Assembly: GCF_000002075.1 (NCBI RefSeq)
Contig: NW_004798225.1
Coordinates: 157,080-177,472, forward strand
Source of the DNA: Aplysia californica
Lineage: Eukaryota > Mollusca > Gastropoda > Aplysiida > Aplysiidae
Length of the DNA: 20,393 nucleotides
Direction: 5' to 3'
A model generated the notes under the pieces. It searched no databases, was not told the DNA's origin, and saw only the letters and a program-made list of their open reading frames with translations. Positions 1 to 9,259 of the stretch are shown in pieces (positions within the stretch are counted from its first letter, which is position 1; every line of letters begins with the position of its first letter). A program made the translations under genes and the position numbers.

Positions 1-169
1 ACACCCCTGATCTTCTTGTTGGAAAGATGTACACCTAGCCTTCTCGGACAAGGGCGAAAAACTCGAAGATCCCTTTGTGGTCTAAAATTGATAAGAGTGG
101 GCTGCGGCCGCCACTCGGGCAAAATTCAAAATTTCCTACCAACTGAAAACGTTTATTGTGTCCCGCGCG

Positions 170-197
170 CTCATATGACTTTATGCAGTTGCGAGCG
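170..197 (+). repeat. 28-bp block shared with 18124-18151
   Basis: This stretch matches 18124-18151 at 27 of 28 positions; the shared core ends in ttatgcagttgcgagcg. The flanks diverge quickly on both sides. It lies just beyond the tail side of the minus-strand SINE at 206-460, so it may be part of a longer repeat family whose remainder has decayed. The match is read directly; its origin is inference. Confidence 0.6.
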
Positions 198-205
198 CCG
201 TAAAA

Positions 206-460
206 CACTTACCAAAAAATAAAAAAATAAAAAAATAATGAAATATGCAGTGCAAGCTGCGGATTTCATGCGCTAAAACACCACCTGACAAGATCTTTCG
301 CTGTCTGTAGCCGGGTACCCATTCTCGTCTGGGTGAAGTGAGGAACTTTTGTGTAAAGTGCCTTTCCCAAGGACACAAACTCATACCTCTGTCAAGATTC
401 GAACCCTCGAACTTACCGTAGAGAGCGTCTGATAGTCTAACCACTAGACCACCGACTGCG
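206..460 (-). mobile_element. tRNA-derived SINE, minus strand (copy 1)
   Basis: Read on the minus strand, the element begins near 460 with a tRNA-like head. The A-box-like tggtctagtggttag lies at 437-451 and a perfect B-box GGTTCGAATC at 396-405. Downstream is a central domain (341-375, ccttgggaaaggcactttac) of the kind conserved among invertebrate tRNA-SINEs, then a body ending in a T/A-rich tail at 214-238. The body aligns along its length with the copy at 3440-3778. The 5' end is set by the end of similarity, so the boundaries are approximate. It is not a functional tRNA gene: the acceptor stem does not pair and the body continues well past the tRNA region. Confidence 0.75.
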
Positions 461-463
461 CTT

Positions 464-1118
464 TTTTTTTTTCATCTATGGGGCAGCAGAAGCCCATTGT
501 GGGTTTGTTGAGAGAAGGGTCATGGGAGTAAATTACTTATTAGCCCAGTGCATACCAACAGGGGGCTGCACCTCAATACATGTAGTATTATCCATACTTT
601 GATGTACGTGCGGCAAGCCCAACTTGCTGTGTCACTGACTGTCTATCGTTTCTGCTTCCTTCGCTCCTTTTTGCTTCTTCACTCTTAAGCTAATTCTACG
701 CCACTGAAACCACCTACATGTAGTGTGTGTGGTTTGCCCCTTCCTTCCTATCAAACGTCTATCTTCCTTATCTTTCTTCCCTCTTTTTATGTTTGTTACT
801 TTCTTGTAAAACTTCTAATCTTCTGCAATTTATACGACCTTATTGTACTGCAAGTGCCACCAAACTCTTACTAAAACTAAAACCATCTATCTGTGTCTTG
901 TAGGGCATTACAAGTTCTCATGGAAGAACAAAAGTAGTGGTATATGAGAGTGGTACATGAAAGGGGCTTTTAATTGAAGCCTGTTGTTGTTGTAATCGAG
1001 AACAGGACATTGATTTTGTGTTTTTTTGTCCTTCGAGTAATGACTCGCTTAGAGGCTCTAAGAGAAACACAAAGTGTGAATTTGAAACAGAAGTACGCCA
1101 AAGCACAATCAAGCGAGC

Positions 1119-1120
<2 letters not shown>
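464..1120. other. Non-coding stretch, nothing assigned
   Basis: It begins with a T10 run and continues as pyrimidine-rich, AT-biased sequence with frequent stops in all frames. No splice-flanked open segment, tRNA or repeat pair was recognised. It could hold the promoter or an upstream non-coding exon of the ankyrin gene, but no motif supports this. Confidence 0.4.
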
Positions 1121-1196
<76 letters not shown>

Positions 1197-1220
1197 TTAC
1201 ACACACATCCACACACACAC

Positions 1221-1310
<90 letters not shown>
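1121..1310. repeat. Compound microsatellite (AC)35 ... (AG)44
   Basis: A pure AC run occupies 1121-1190, a broken AC segment follows to about 1220, and a pure AG run covers about 1223-1310. The long open frames across it are simple translation of the repeats (Thr-His, Arg-Glu, Cys-Val, Ser-Leu) and are not genes. Confidence 0.97.
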
Positions 1311-1312
<2 letters not shown>

Positions 1313-1500
1313 GCTGCGTCTGTGATTTTATCAATGTACACTTCCCACTTCTGTAACAGTAATGCTGTCTTGCCTGCGACCTGTGTCACACCTGCCCTTG
1401 TGCTTTTTTTGTCCGAATGTTTGAGTGAGAAAAGGGTTAATGTAGCCACGTTTCATCTTTTGGACACCTAACTTTCTTGCCCGTTTCTGGTCGTTCTGAG

Positions 1501-1755
1501 TAATTGGTCGCTTTTAAGGACAAGCGGGCTAACCCAGATTTCGGGGTTTTCCAGAAATCTTCACCCGTACCAAAAGTGACCATTGCCCTACCTATAGGAG
1601 AAGTTTGGTTTAATTGGTGTGTGTATTTGTTTGGTTATAGAGAAAACCTGACTTGTCTTTCACAGAAACTGAAAAAGGGGCAAACACTTTACCTTCGATT
1701 TTCTCAAAACAGCATTTTTCGGGATAGCACCCTTGTGCTTAAAAGCGACCAATTA
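1501..1755. mobile_element. MITE with 18-bp perfect terminal inverted repeats and TA target site
   Basis: The left end taattggtcgcttttaag (1501-1518) is the exact reverse complement of 1738-1755. Similarity continues inward with mismatches to roughly 35 bp. The outermost TA at each end is consistent with a TA target-site duplication, as in Tc1/mariner-like and some other cut-and-paste superfamilies. At 255 bp with no recognisable transposase it is a non-autonomous element. The plus frame from 1504 stays open for 84 codons to a TAG just outside the right end, and the translation resembles nothing I know. The superfamily is inferred only from the TA duplication and size. Confidence 0.85.
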
Positions 1756-1852
1756 TAGGTGTACAATAAAGTTCAGGTTGGTAGAATATTGTCCCGTTCT
1801 CATAGTTCTGTTCCACGCGTTTGTCCTCTATGCCTGATCAAGACCAAAGTTT

Positions 1853-1915
1853 TTGTGTGTTGTTAGGCTAGAAGTATTTTTGATAATAGTTTGTGTGTGT
1901 TGTCAGGCCAGGAGA
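1853..1915. repeat. Short tandem duplication, about 40-bp unit
   Basis: The segment with gtgtgttgttaggct near 1855 recurs 40 bp later as gtgtgttgtcaggcc, followed by a similar purine-rich stretch and a T run. Two diverged copies are visible. Confidence 0.5.
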
Positions 1916-2116
1916 CCTTTTTATTTGGGTACAGGACGCAACTGGGTCTCTCAGAGTCGTGACCTCATTTCTAATCAGTAAGCGGGTCAAGGTACTGTGA
2001 GCCAGACAAGAGTGTAGCGCTAGAGTAAGGGGACGTAGGAAGCTTCTTTTGTGCTCTACATTGTTTTAAGAGGTAGTGATTTTTTAAAATGTGAACTTGT
2101 TTGTCTTTTCATGAGC

Positions 2117-2200
2117 ACTTTCTTCCGAAAAGGACTTTACGAGTGTTTGGCTTATACCGTCTCGTTTTCTTCCGAAAAGGGCTTTGTGAATGGTTGGTTT
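2117..2200. repeat. Short tandem duplication, 47-bp unit
   Basis: The sequence tttcttccgaaaagg starting at 2119 recurs at 2166. The following approximately 20 bases match with scattered changes, so this is two copies of a 47-bp unit. Confidence 0.55.
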
Positions 2201-2866
2201 TTATCCTTTATCCAAAGTTTAGGTTCCTTGCTGGGTGTCCCTGATAGGGAGTGCTGTCTCCTATCCAAACTTCAGTGCTTCCTGTCTGTCACATTTCTGT
2301 AGATTACTGGTTTGTACTCTAGGTTGGTTGTCTTCAAATTTTTACCAAGAAGATATTGAGGAAATGTGTCCAACATTGTATTTGATCAGACTTTGCGTAT
2401 ATTTGTACCGACTTTAGTATACTATCAATATTGACTGGGAGATGCCTCTGGTAAATTCACTGTCTTTACTATTCCTCTGTTGTACCAGTCTTTTTTTCCT
2501 TGCAATGCTGAATAAATATTATTACATCGACGTACTTCTCTTTACTGAAACCTAAATACCACCATCACACCCCCCCCCCCCACCTTAACTGATTTAGATG
2601 TGTACTTGTGAATGGAGGAGCAGCACGTTTAGAATACCGTTACATAAGGACTTTGCTCATCAGAGTTCAGTATGACACTGTTCCAAAGCCCAGATTAAAT
2701 GCATGGGAGAGATTGTGGACTTACGATTTGTCTAACAGAGTTTTTCTTGTCTTTCCATTTCGTTTTGTTCTCTGTAATGCTGTGTTGTTGTTTTTTACCG
2801 ATTGCGGTGTGTACTGCCATTTTGTTTGTCGCAATGATGACATGTCATTCTTTTGTGTGGTTTCAG

Positions 2867-3064
2867 GAGGTCCTGTCCATCAGTAGGGACACCTCAAAGT
2901 GACACCAGTGATAGTAATGACAGATATCTTGCCTTGACGTCTCAACAAGGTTACACAGAGCTGTGATAGGAGCTAGAGACATATCGAACTATTACATTGG
3001 ATTTGGTGCTATCCTGCTATTCTGAAAGCGTTTGGACAGCTGCATTTGATTTGTAGCTTTGACC
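2867..3064 (+). other. 5' UTR part of the first coding exon
   Basis: The acceptor-like tggtttcag ends at 2866 after a T-rich tract, and no donor interrupts the interval before the ATG at 3065, so this is most simply the 5' leader spliced from an unseen upstream exon. A TGA at 3047-3049 is in frame with the ATG, which rules out a longer N-terminus within this exon. If transcription instead starts here, the acceptor would be coincidental. Confidence 0.5.
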
Positions 3065-3203
3065 ATGTCAGTGACAGCGACCAAGAACAAAGGGATGAAG
3101 AAATTTGTCATGGACAACAAGGGTTTCATTGACAATCTGCAGGATCATGAAATCTCCAAGACCTTTGCCTTTGGCAATGTGTGCCAGAACTGCAGTCTGC
3201 TTT
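3065..3203 (+). CDS. Ankyrin-repeat protein, coding exon 1 (residues 1-46)
   Basis: The start is the ATG at 3065 (context gaccATGt, A at -3), with an in-frame TGA 18 nt upstream. The exon encodes MSVTATKNKGMKK and then a mixed charged stretch ending QNCSLL, and stops before gtaagt at 3204, leaving one base of a split Cys codon (TGC) completed by exon 2. The N-terminus is lysine-rich and lacks a hydrophobic signal. No domain is visible; the segment probably caps the ankyrin stack. Confidence 0.85.
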
Positions 3204-3249
3204 GTAAGTAGCCTACACTATTTTGGTGCCTTAAAAAAAGGGAAGAAGG

Positions 3250-3254
3250 ATAAT

Positions 3255-3291
<37 letters not shown>

Positions 3292-3303
3292 TTGATTATG
3301 GTG

Positions 3304-3338
<35 letters not shown>

Positions 3339-3430
3339 AATAATACTAATAATAATGATAATGATAATGATAATACTAATAATACTACTACTACTAATAA
3401 TGAGGATGATGATAATAATGATAATATGAT
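3250..3430. repeat. (AAT/ATG)n microsatellite at a SINE tail
   Basis: Interrupted AAT-type repeats with GAT variants directly abut the 3' end of the minus-strand SINE that follows. On the SINE strand this reads as an ATT-type tail, so the microsatellite most likely grew from the SINE's 3' terminal repeat. The Asn- and Ile-rich open frames across it are not genes. Confidence 0.9.
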
Positions 3431-3778
3431 TACAATGATTGCATTTATATAGTGCGTTTTTATGCTGTACAGCATGCTCTATGTGCTTTACAGCTATCTT
3501 ATTATTACCCCAGCAGATCATAGAACACGACTCCCAAACATTTTTGGCTTCTTGGAAAGATTTCAATGCAAGCTGTGGGTTACACACTCTAAAACACTGA
3601 CAAGCTGACTAAATCTTTCATCATTTATAGCTGGATACCCATTCCTACCTGAATAAAGTGAGGAAAATTCATATAAAGTGCCTTTTTCAAGAATACAATG
3701 ACAGGCACCAGATGGGATTTGAACCCACAACATTAAGGTTGAGTGTCTGAAAGCCTAACGGCTACACCACCCACTCTG
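3431..3778 (-). mobile_element. tRNA-derived SINE, minus strand (copy 2)
   Basis: Same family as the copy at 206-460. On the minus strand the tRNA-like head has an A-box region at 3755-3769 and a B-box-like GGTTCAAATC at 3716-3725. The central domain follows at about 3655-3695, then the shared body (gcaagctgtgggtt, 3570-3583). It ends with a module reading ctgtaaagcacatagagc and then gcactatataaatgc near 3445-3495. This end module is also present at the LINE 3' end near 7230-7290 and at 13226-13300. The body is diverged from copy 1, suggesting an old insertion. Confidence 0.75.
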
Positions 3779-3779
3779 T

Positions 3780-4216
3780 ATTTGAACTCAGTTTTAAAGC
3801 ACCATTTATAATGTTGCAGTTAGGCTTTGAGTTGCACACAGAAGGTGTCAGTTGGAATCCTGTGTGGGGAATTTTTGTTTTGTTTTGAATCAAGCATCTC
3901 CATCTGTCTGTTGGGATGTTGTATCCCACTCAGTCCAGCTTGGCCCTGTCTGACAGAGTTGAAGCAGCCAACCCCGTAAGTGATCAAAATTTTGTCAATG
4001 GTCTACAATCTCCGAGTTGGGCACAGGGGATAACCATTGTTATTCATGTTGTCTTAACGACGGACATACTTTTAAGGGTGCCTCACAAGAAAACTAATAA
4101 ACATGCTTGTCCTGAACTGCCATTTCTGTTTTATGAATAATAAATAATTTTATGAATTAGCAGCAAAGCACACAGCATATCGTAGAGCTTGGGTATGCAC
4201 AATGTAAATGCTATTA
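3780..4216. other. Intron 1 interior, nothing assigned
   Basis: Unique-looking AT-rich intron sequence. A 74-codon plus frame from 3916 lacks splice support and similarity to any family I know. Confidence 0.4.
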
Positions 4217-4259
4217 TTTTATCATCATCATCATCGTCGTCATCATCATCATCATATTA

Positions 4260-4305
<46 letters not shown>

Positions 4306-4335
4306 TTATTTTTATTATTATTATTATTGTTATTT
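4217..4335. repeat. (ATC)n then (ATT)n compound microsatellite
   Basis: An ATC/GTC tract at about 4219-4255 passes into a long ATT tract to about 4335. Serine- and isoleucine-rich frames across it are repeat translation. Confidence 0.95.
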
Positions 4336-5007
4336 TATGAGGTAGATGATTTTTTTCCTTGCTTGTCAGTGTTTCCATTGTTTACTGTCCTCATTTGTTC
4401 TTGCTGAAATTTGGCAGTCATTGTGCTAACTTACCATAAACTGTGACTCATTAATCCCTCAAAATGTACAAAAGACTTGATATGTTGTTTCTTCAAGGTT
4501 TCATGGTGTTCTTTTATGGAATATTGTGAAAATGTCTTTGTGGTCCTATTTATCTAATCATTTTATTCGGGTGTCTCAGTCAGTTACTGTTGTGAAGATG
4601 GTGGCGTAGTGAAGATTGAGGATGGGTACGGGCATGAAAGGATTTTTATTAAATATGGGCCCAGGTTCACAATTGTCAGGGCAAGGTTCTTGGCTAACCG
4701 GATGGGATATTGTGTTCTTGAAAAAATTCTTTACTTTTCTCTCATCACTCTACTAAGCTGCTAATTGGCACTTCAAACTTTTTAGAAAAGCAAGTAGAAA
4801 ATGATTGTGCTTCGTGCATAATAAACTGTTACTCACCCCCCCCCCCTCCTCCCCCTTTTTGAAAAGATGGTGAGCTTTCAATCTGAAGTGATTCAAGCCT
4901 ATTTCATGTGACAGTAATTAGCTACAAGTGTTTGTCTTACCTCATTGTGGGGAAATAGCTCCTGTCATGTTGTGCGGGCCAAACATTCCTTCACATTCCT
5001 TCAACAG
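4336..5007. other. Intron 1 end, nothing assigned
   Basis: AT-rich intron sequence with a C-rich run near 4836-4855, ending at the exon-2 acceptor ccttcaacag (5007). No repeat copy or gene was recognised. Confidence 0.4.
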
Positions 5008-5242
5008 GCGACTATTTTAGTGCGGGTGGCAATCTCAATGCCAGAGACAGCAAAACCGGGGAGACGTTCCTCCACATGCTGTGCAACTACACCCACCTGT
5101 ACCTGACAGCCAACGGCACCCGCATCATGTACCTCCTGTGCACCAAGCTGGACCCAGACGTCACAGACCTCCGTGGCGACACTGCACTGCACAAAGTTGT
5201 GAGGGTCCCGGGAGCCTGGCGCTGCATTGTCGCTTTGTTGAG
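5008..5242 (+). CDS. Ankyrin-repeat protein, coding exon 2 (residues 47-124)
   Basis: It is flanked by ttcaacag and gtgaga (5243). The frame carries from exon 1 through a split TGC. It encodes two ankyrin repeats: NARDSKTGETFLHMLC at about 57-72 with its second helix RIMYLLC, and DVTDLRGDTALHKVV at about 97-111 with second helix WRCIVALL. The TALH and TFLH motifs and the Asp/Asn turns match the ankyrin consensus. GC is clearly higher than in the surrounding introns. The exon ends with two bases (AG) of a split Arg codon. Confidence 0.92.
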
Positions 5243-5579
5243 GTGAGATCTTCCATGACTTAAAGAGAAGGAGCTTAATGATGATAATGTTTTTTGGTCT
5301 TTCTTTTTTCGCTAGAAATTTTGGCATCAAATAACAGGACAAAGTACAGGATACGGAAATTTCCGAAAGGGCAAGTGGCGAGAGGTGTCTGTTTTCTTAG
5401 CTCAAAAGCACTCGACTTTGCTGGGCTGGCCATATTGTAGGAATGCCTTATTTCAGAATCCAAAGGCAGAATTCTATTTTGAGCTGTCATCAGGGATGCA
5501 TAAAGTTGGGGTTAAAGGAAAAAAAAGCAATACAACACCTTGAAAATTTCACAAATAGATTTCAACATTAATCCCTTGA
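5243..5579. other. Start of intron 2, nothing assigned
   Basis: The donor gtgaga at 5243 begins ordinary AT-rich intron. No repeat or gene was recognised before the LINE fragment that follows. Confidence 0.4.
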
Positions 5580-5900
5580 TATGGGAGAGCCTAGGTCCTG
5601 GCAGACCCAGTTGGAAAGCTGCAATTACAGAGGGCAGCAAAAAAGTCGAATGGGACTTCACGAATTAAAACTACTGACGTCAAGAGAGAGGCCCACAAAC
5701 CGTACTGTTCACATGTGAAAATGAAACTTTTAAATGTTCAAAGTGTTGCAAAGTCTTCTTTGCCAGATTTGTCTCATTGGCCCTGGTAGAAGCCACAAGT
5801 CATCTTAATCCTTAGTTCTTACACTTGTATTTATGAAATAATTTCCTCTACGGATGCATTGGTCATCGTCAGACATTGACGGATTAACTATTACTATTGT
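5580..5900 (+). mobile_element. LINE 3'-end fragment in intron 2
   Basis: The frame at 5586-5669 reads GPGRPSWKAAITEGSKK, resembling the stretch that precedes the final zinc finger in some invertebrate non-LTR retrotransposon ORFs. About 70 nt on, a decayed FKCSKCCKVFFARF follows in another frame, in the place of that finger, and then an untranslated tail with cagacattgacggattaac (about 5871). From 5735 to 5895 it aligns with 11440-11590 in intron 6. The fragment is 5' truncated and frameshifted. The clade is not determined, and assignment as a LINE rests on the finger remnant and the shared tail. Confidence 0.55.
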
Positions 5901-6272
5901 TGTTGGTTTGTACTTTCCTTTTTTATTTACAGCTTGATTTTTATCTGTCCTTTATGCTTTTGTACTTGCTATGGTTTTTGTGAATGTTCAGATTGGAGGT
6001 GTTTAAAAAGTTTTATTTTTGGTACCTTTGAGCATAAAAAGCACATGTATCCTCTGGTCCTTTATGTTGACATGTAAGAGTGCAAATTCCATTAGCACTG
6101 GGTTGTTGATCAAGCATCAAAGCGGCTGTGGTGCTGAGCAAAGTTCTTGTCATCAGGACTTGTCTTTTCAAGTTTGTGCAAATCTTTTCAAATGATATGG
6201 GACCTCGTATTTTGTCTTTTTGATCTAATTTCTTTAAAGAGGATAAGAAAAGACACTTTGTATTCTCTCTAG
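5901..6272. other. End of intron 2, nothing assigned
   Basis: T-rich intron sequence up to the exon-3 acceptor ttctctctag (6272). No gene or repeat was recognised. A minus-strand open frame spanning 6013-6369 is the reverse of this intron and exon 3 and is not supported. Confidence 0.4.
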
Positions 6273-6391
6273 GTGTGGCTCTTGCCCCTTGATAAAGAAC
6301 AATGCTGGACGAACTCCTGAGGATGAGATTCTGCACCTGAAAAACACTGGATGGCAAGAAAATCTGCACTGGTTGAGAAAGTTCAAGCCAG
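6273..6391 (+). CDS. Ankyrin-repeat protein, coding exon 3 (residues 125-164)
   Basis: It begins after ttctctctag and ends before gtatag (6392). The first base completes the Arg codon of exon 2, giving RCGSCPLIKNNAGRTPEDE, the third ankyrin repeat, in which GRTPEDE replaces the usual GxTPLHxA. The rest (NTGWQENLHWLRKFKP) is a Trp-containing helix. One base of a Gly codon is left for exon 4. The GTATAG donor is weaker than those of exons 1 and 9. Confidence 0.87.
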
Positions 6392-6939
6392 GTATAGTTT
6401 TGTGTTACAAGCCTGGTACTATTTTACTCCGCCTTAAAAAAAATTCATATATATGATGTGGTTTTTTTTTTTTTAAACACCAGTTTCTGTGTGGATATTT
6501 GTGTGTGTGTGTGTGTGGGGAGAGGGGGGGGGAGGAAATAATGTCACTACACCATGATTTATGCCCTAGCTTATCATTTGACATGCTTTTTAGTGGAATC
6601 ACATGGCTGTGGGAGTTGCAAGACGTTGCAGTGGAAACAAGATTCGTCTTAGATATCTCGTACTGTTGTGGTTTTGTATGCAAATATAAAAATTGAATGA
6701 ATTAAGTGCTTCAGAAAGGAAAAAATGATAATGGAGTCACCAAAGTTTAGCCTGTGCTCCTTTCCACAAATGACGTCATTTCAGGCGTGCAGTTTCTTTT
6801 GTGAATTTGTAGAGGGGTGTGTCTATGGGTGGGTTTACTTGCCTTGTATTCTGAGCTACAAAGGTATAATTTGTAAAGGATTTCTGAAGTTTTTTATTTT
6901 GTGGAGGGTTATAAAGTGAAAACAAAACTTTTTTTCATT
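6392..6939. other. Start of intron 3
   Basis: AT-rich intron with a short (TG)n near 6499-6518 followed by a G-rich patch. No coding exon or repeat pair was recognised. Confidence 0.4.
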
Positions 6940-7205
6940 GTTGGTGGGTGCACTGTTAGCTCAGCTGATCTCATGCTGAACTATGGACGAGTGGCCTTTG
7001 TTCAAATCTCCAACAGGGTGTTCTGAACTTTGGTTGTTATCATGAGTTCTGAAAGCTCTGCACCCATTTGGTTTGGTCTCATTGGAGACTGATGTGAAAT
7101 TTAGAGGCCCTCACCTCTTAGATAATCTTACAATGTTGAAAAGGGTGTTTGAAAAACCTATACACTGACACTGACAAAACTGTGTTGGTATAGTGCATCG
7201 ACTAA
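6940..7205 (+). mobile_element. tRNA-like SINE, plus strand, different family
   Basis: A tRNA-like head carries tagctcagctgat at about 6957-6969 (A-box) and gttcaaatc at 7000-7008 (B-box), at normal tRNA spacing. An unrelated body follows and ends in AAT-type repeats near 7205-7228, where it meets the tail of the minus-strand LINE. It lacks the central domain of the other two SINEs. The 3' boundary is approximate. It is not a tRNA gene, because the expected anticodon and acceptor stems do not form convincingly. Confidence 0.55.
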
Positions 7206-7918
7206 AATAATAAATGATAATAATAATAAATGACACTTATATAGCGCTCAACCCCGATTAAAGTACACAGGCTCTGAGCGCTTTACAATACAATACAACG
7301 TACAACAGTTACATAAACGTTGTGTTACGGAAAGAAAATCTCTCCAAATATTCATCTTATTAATTTAGAAATAGAAATGACTTCAGCTGACATTTGAATG
7401 AATCAAAAGATTTAGTCTCTGTTAAAGTTCTTGGCAAAGCATTCCAGATCTTGGGGCCTTGATATTAAAATGCTCTTTCACCCATAGTTTTAAGTTTCAT
7501 AGATGGTAAAAGAGGTTTAGCAGAGTCTCGCTTTCTTTTCCGTAAAACTAAAGGTGCAGCATTGTTTTGGACAGCTTGAAGTCTTTTAACTTTCTCTAGT
7601 GATATTCCTGATAACAAAGAGTTACAATAATCGTGTTTTGATAAAACTAAGCCTGTTATTAGTAAAGCAGTATCCTTAGTATTGATTAGATGACATATTT
7701 TACTAATTTTCTTATTTCTAAATAACTGCAACTGATCAGATGATTTACCTCAGCCGACATTAACAAACTGGAATAGAAATAGATGTCAAGATTTTTAATC
7801 TTTCTGGAAAATGCAATTTCTGTATCACCAATTGTCATGTGATCATGGTCAACCTCTTTAACGGACTTTGCACTGCCTGCCAGAATGACTTCTGTTTTAT
7901 CATCTTTCAACATCAAAA
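7206..7918 (-). mobile_element. Decayed LINE (Jockey/CR1-like), 3' part of reverse-transcriptase ORF
   Basis: On the minus strand the first segment (about 7916-7740) reads DDKTEVILAGS, TIGDTEIAFS and IKNLDIYF. A second frame (7731-7465) reads LVLSKHDYCNSLLSG, VKRLQAVQNNAA and LVLRKRKRD. After a stop, YQGPKIWNALPRTLTETKSF follows. These are hallmarks of the RT C-terminal region of non-LTR retrotransposons. It is 5' truncated near 7918, has at least one frameshift and one in-frame stop, and appears internally deleted between RKRKRD and KLKTMGERAF. The 3' UTR ends in gagcgctatataagtg plus ATT-type repeats, closely similar to the SINE end at 3445-3495. Confidence 0.82.
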
Positions 7919-8200
7919 GAAATATTACTCTTGAAGTTGTGAGAGGTATTTGAGGGGGAAATATATACTATCTTTACTGGTGAGAAAACTGCGAGTGATG
8001 GACAGAAAGTGAAGTTTGAAAAAGAGGAAAAGGGGGTAGAAAAAGATATTGTATCTTTATAAAATGTTTAAGCACCAATGTTTCCAGTTTAAAAAATAAA
8101 AAAATAAAAAATATGTATGTATATATATGTGGGAAATGACATGTGTGAGTCAGTGTTGTATACCATGTGAAAAGATAAGGTTATTTCTAGGCTCGGTCTG
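7919..8200. other. Intron 3, nothing assigned
   Basis: AT-rich sequence with an A-rich patch near 8090-8110 and a short (TA/TG) patch near 8113-8130. No gene is seen. Confidence 0.35.
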
Positions 8201-8377
8201 TATCTGTCTTCCTTTCCTCTTTGCTTGCTGTCTCTCCCCTTCTCCCCCTCTCCTTTCTTTATTTTTCCTTGCCTTTTGATGATTCTCTATTCTCTCCCCC
8301 CCCCCAACCTTCTATAATATATATCTCTCCACTTATCTCATTCTTCTCTTTGTGAGCCCTTCCCCACCCCACCCCTC

Positions 8378-8426
<49 letters not shown>

Positions 8427-8560
8427 CCCCTCTGGTATCTACATCACATCCATGCCCTTTCCTTTCCTCTTCCTCCACTATCTCGCCTTTCTTTTTCCCC
8501 GCCCTCGACGCGTCCTTTTGTCTTATGTCCTCTGCCGTCCTTCCTCCCTTTCCCCTGTCT
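8201..8560. repeat. Long pyrimidine tract with (CT)n
   Basis: About 360 bases are strongly C/T-rich on the plus strand, with a pure CT run at about 8380-8423. The long open frame across it (Ser/Leu/Pro-rich) is a consequence of composition. Confidence 0.85.
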
Positions 8561-8830
8561 GACAGTCGGTTCTTTCCCGCGATTTCGTCTCCCGCCCTGT
8601 CACCAACCCTTTGGAGGGGGGTGGGTTTCCCCGGCCCTCTCCTCTTTTAAAAAATCTCTTTTCCTGTTTTTCCCACCAAAAAGAAAAAAATTTCTATTTG
8701 TGGCTCCAATTGGGGGGGTAAAATTTTTTTCCTTTCAAAGGGTGCACACCGGGGAAAACCCCCTCATAAGGATCTCCCTTTTTTCTAAAATGCAAAAAAG
8801 GATGGGGGGGGGGGGGGGGGGGGAAGGGTA
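8561..8830. other. Homopolymer-inflated tract, possible low-quality sequence
   Basis: After about 8560 the text turns into back-to-back homopolymer runs (for example ggaggggggtgggtttcccc, aaaaagaaaaaaattt, ttgggggggtaaaattttttt) and ends in a run of 20 G at 8804-8823. This pattern resembles over-called bases at a read end more than natural sequence. It could instead be a genuine low-complexity continuation of the CT tract. Confidence 0.55.
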
Positions 8831-9146
8831 GCATCAAGTAAAGTTAAGTATTTAGTTATGTGTTCTTTTTTTTTACTTTTACCATTTGCTGAAAAAAAAA
8901 ATCATGGGAAAGAGTCAATGATCTCAGGTGCTTATTGGTGAAGACAGGTTTTTAGAATTCATTTATGCCTATGCTTATAGAAAAAAATAACAATTGTGTT
9001 GAGGGTGGTTGAAAGGGTGCCTGTGTTGAGTCTTTTTTTTTTTTTTCAGATGAAACATCCCACGATTGCTTTTGTGTGACTACTTTTATGCTATTGGGCT
9101 TATTTTTAACTTGAACAGTTTTGATATGCTTTCTTTATTTGTTAAG
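8831..9146. other. End of intron 3, nothing assigned
   Basis: AT-rich sequence with T and A runs, ending at the exon-4 acceptor tatttgttaag (9146), which uses AAG rather than CAG. No gene or repeat pair is seen. Confidence 0.4.
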
Positions 9147-9259
9147 GCCTTTGGGCAGCTGTGAAGAGTCAGAATCCGGACCCGGTGCTGATTGAGCGAC
9201 TCCTGCGCTATTGGTGCCGCACCACCAAGATCATTGGCAAGGAGACCGTCAATCTGAAA
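9147..9259 (+). CDS. Ankyrin-repeat protein, coding exon 4 (residues 165-202)
   Basis: The split Gly codon (G/GC) joins exon 3. It encodes LWAAVKSQNPDPVLIERLL, an ankyrin-like helix pair, followed by a basic stretch RYWCRTTKIIGKETVNLK, and ends in phase 0 before gtaagg (9260). The last 11 bases and the donor form the first unit of the intronic minisatellite that follows, so this exon edge is itself part of a repeat. Confidence 0.87.

Larger units (their letters stand above)
1756..2866. other. Upstream non-coding region of the ankyrin gene
   Basis: This probably contains the promoter and/or an upstream 5' UTR exon, because a good splice acceptor (tggtttcag) ends at 2866. No TATA box or initiator could be picked out with confidence. 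It holds two short tandem duplications (about 1853-1915 and 2117-2200) and a C run near 2570-2581. Short open frames here have no splice support or recognisable product. Confidence 0.4.

Noticed and set aside
385-460. Possible tRNA gene on the minus strand
   Set aside because: A- and B-boxes are present but the acceptor stem does not pair, and the sequence continues into a SINE body shared with 3440-3778.
974-1471. Long open frames on both strands (Thr-His/Arg-Glu, Ser-Leu/Cys-Val)
   Set aside because: They are translations of the AC and AG microsatellites with no splice sites or recognisable domain.
3105-3587. Asn/Asp-rich plus frame and Ile-rich minus frame
   Set aside because: Both are produced by the AAT/GAT microsatellite. 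The plus frame also starts inside coding exon 1 in the wrong phase.
6945-7020. Possible tRNA gene on the plus strand
   Set aside because: It is tRNA-like in its boxes only; arms pair poorly and a SINE-like body with an AAT tail follows.
8352-8831. 159-codon Ser/Leu/Pro-rich frame
   Set aside because: It depends on the CT tract and the homopolymer-rich text that follows; composition alone explains it.
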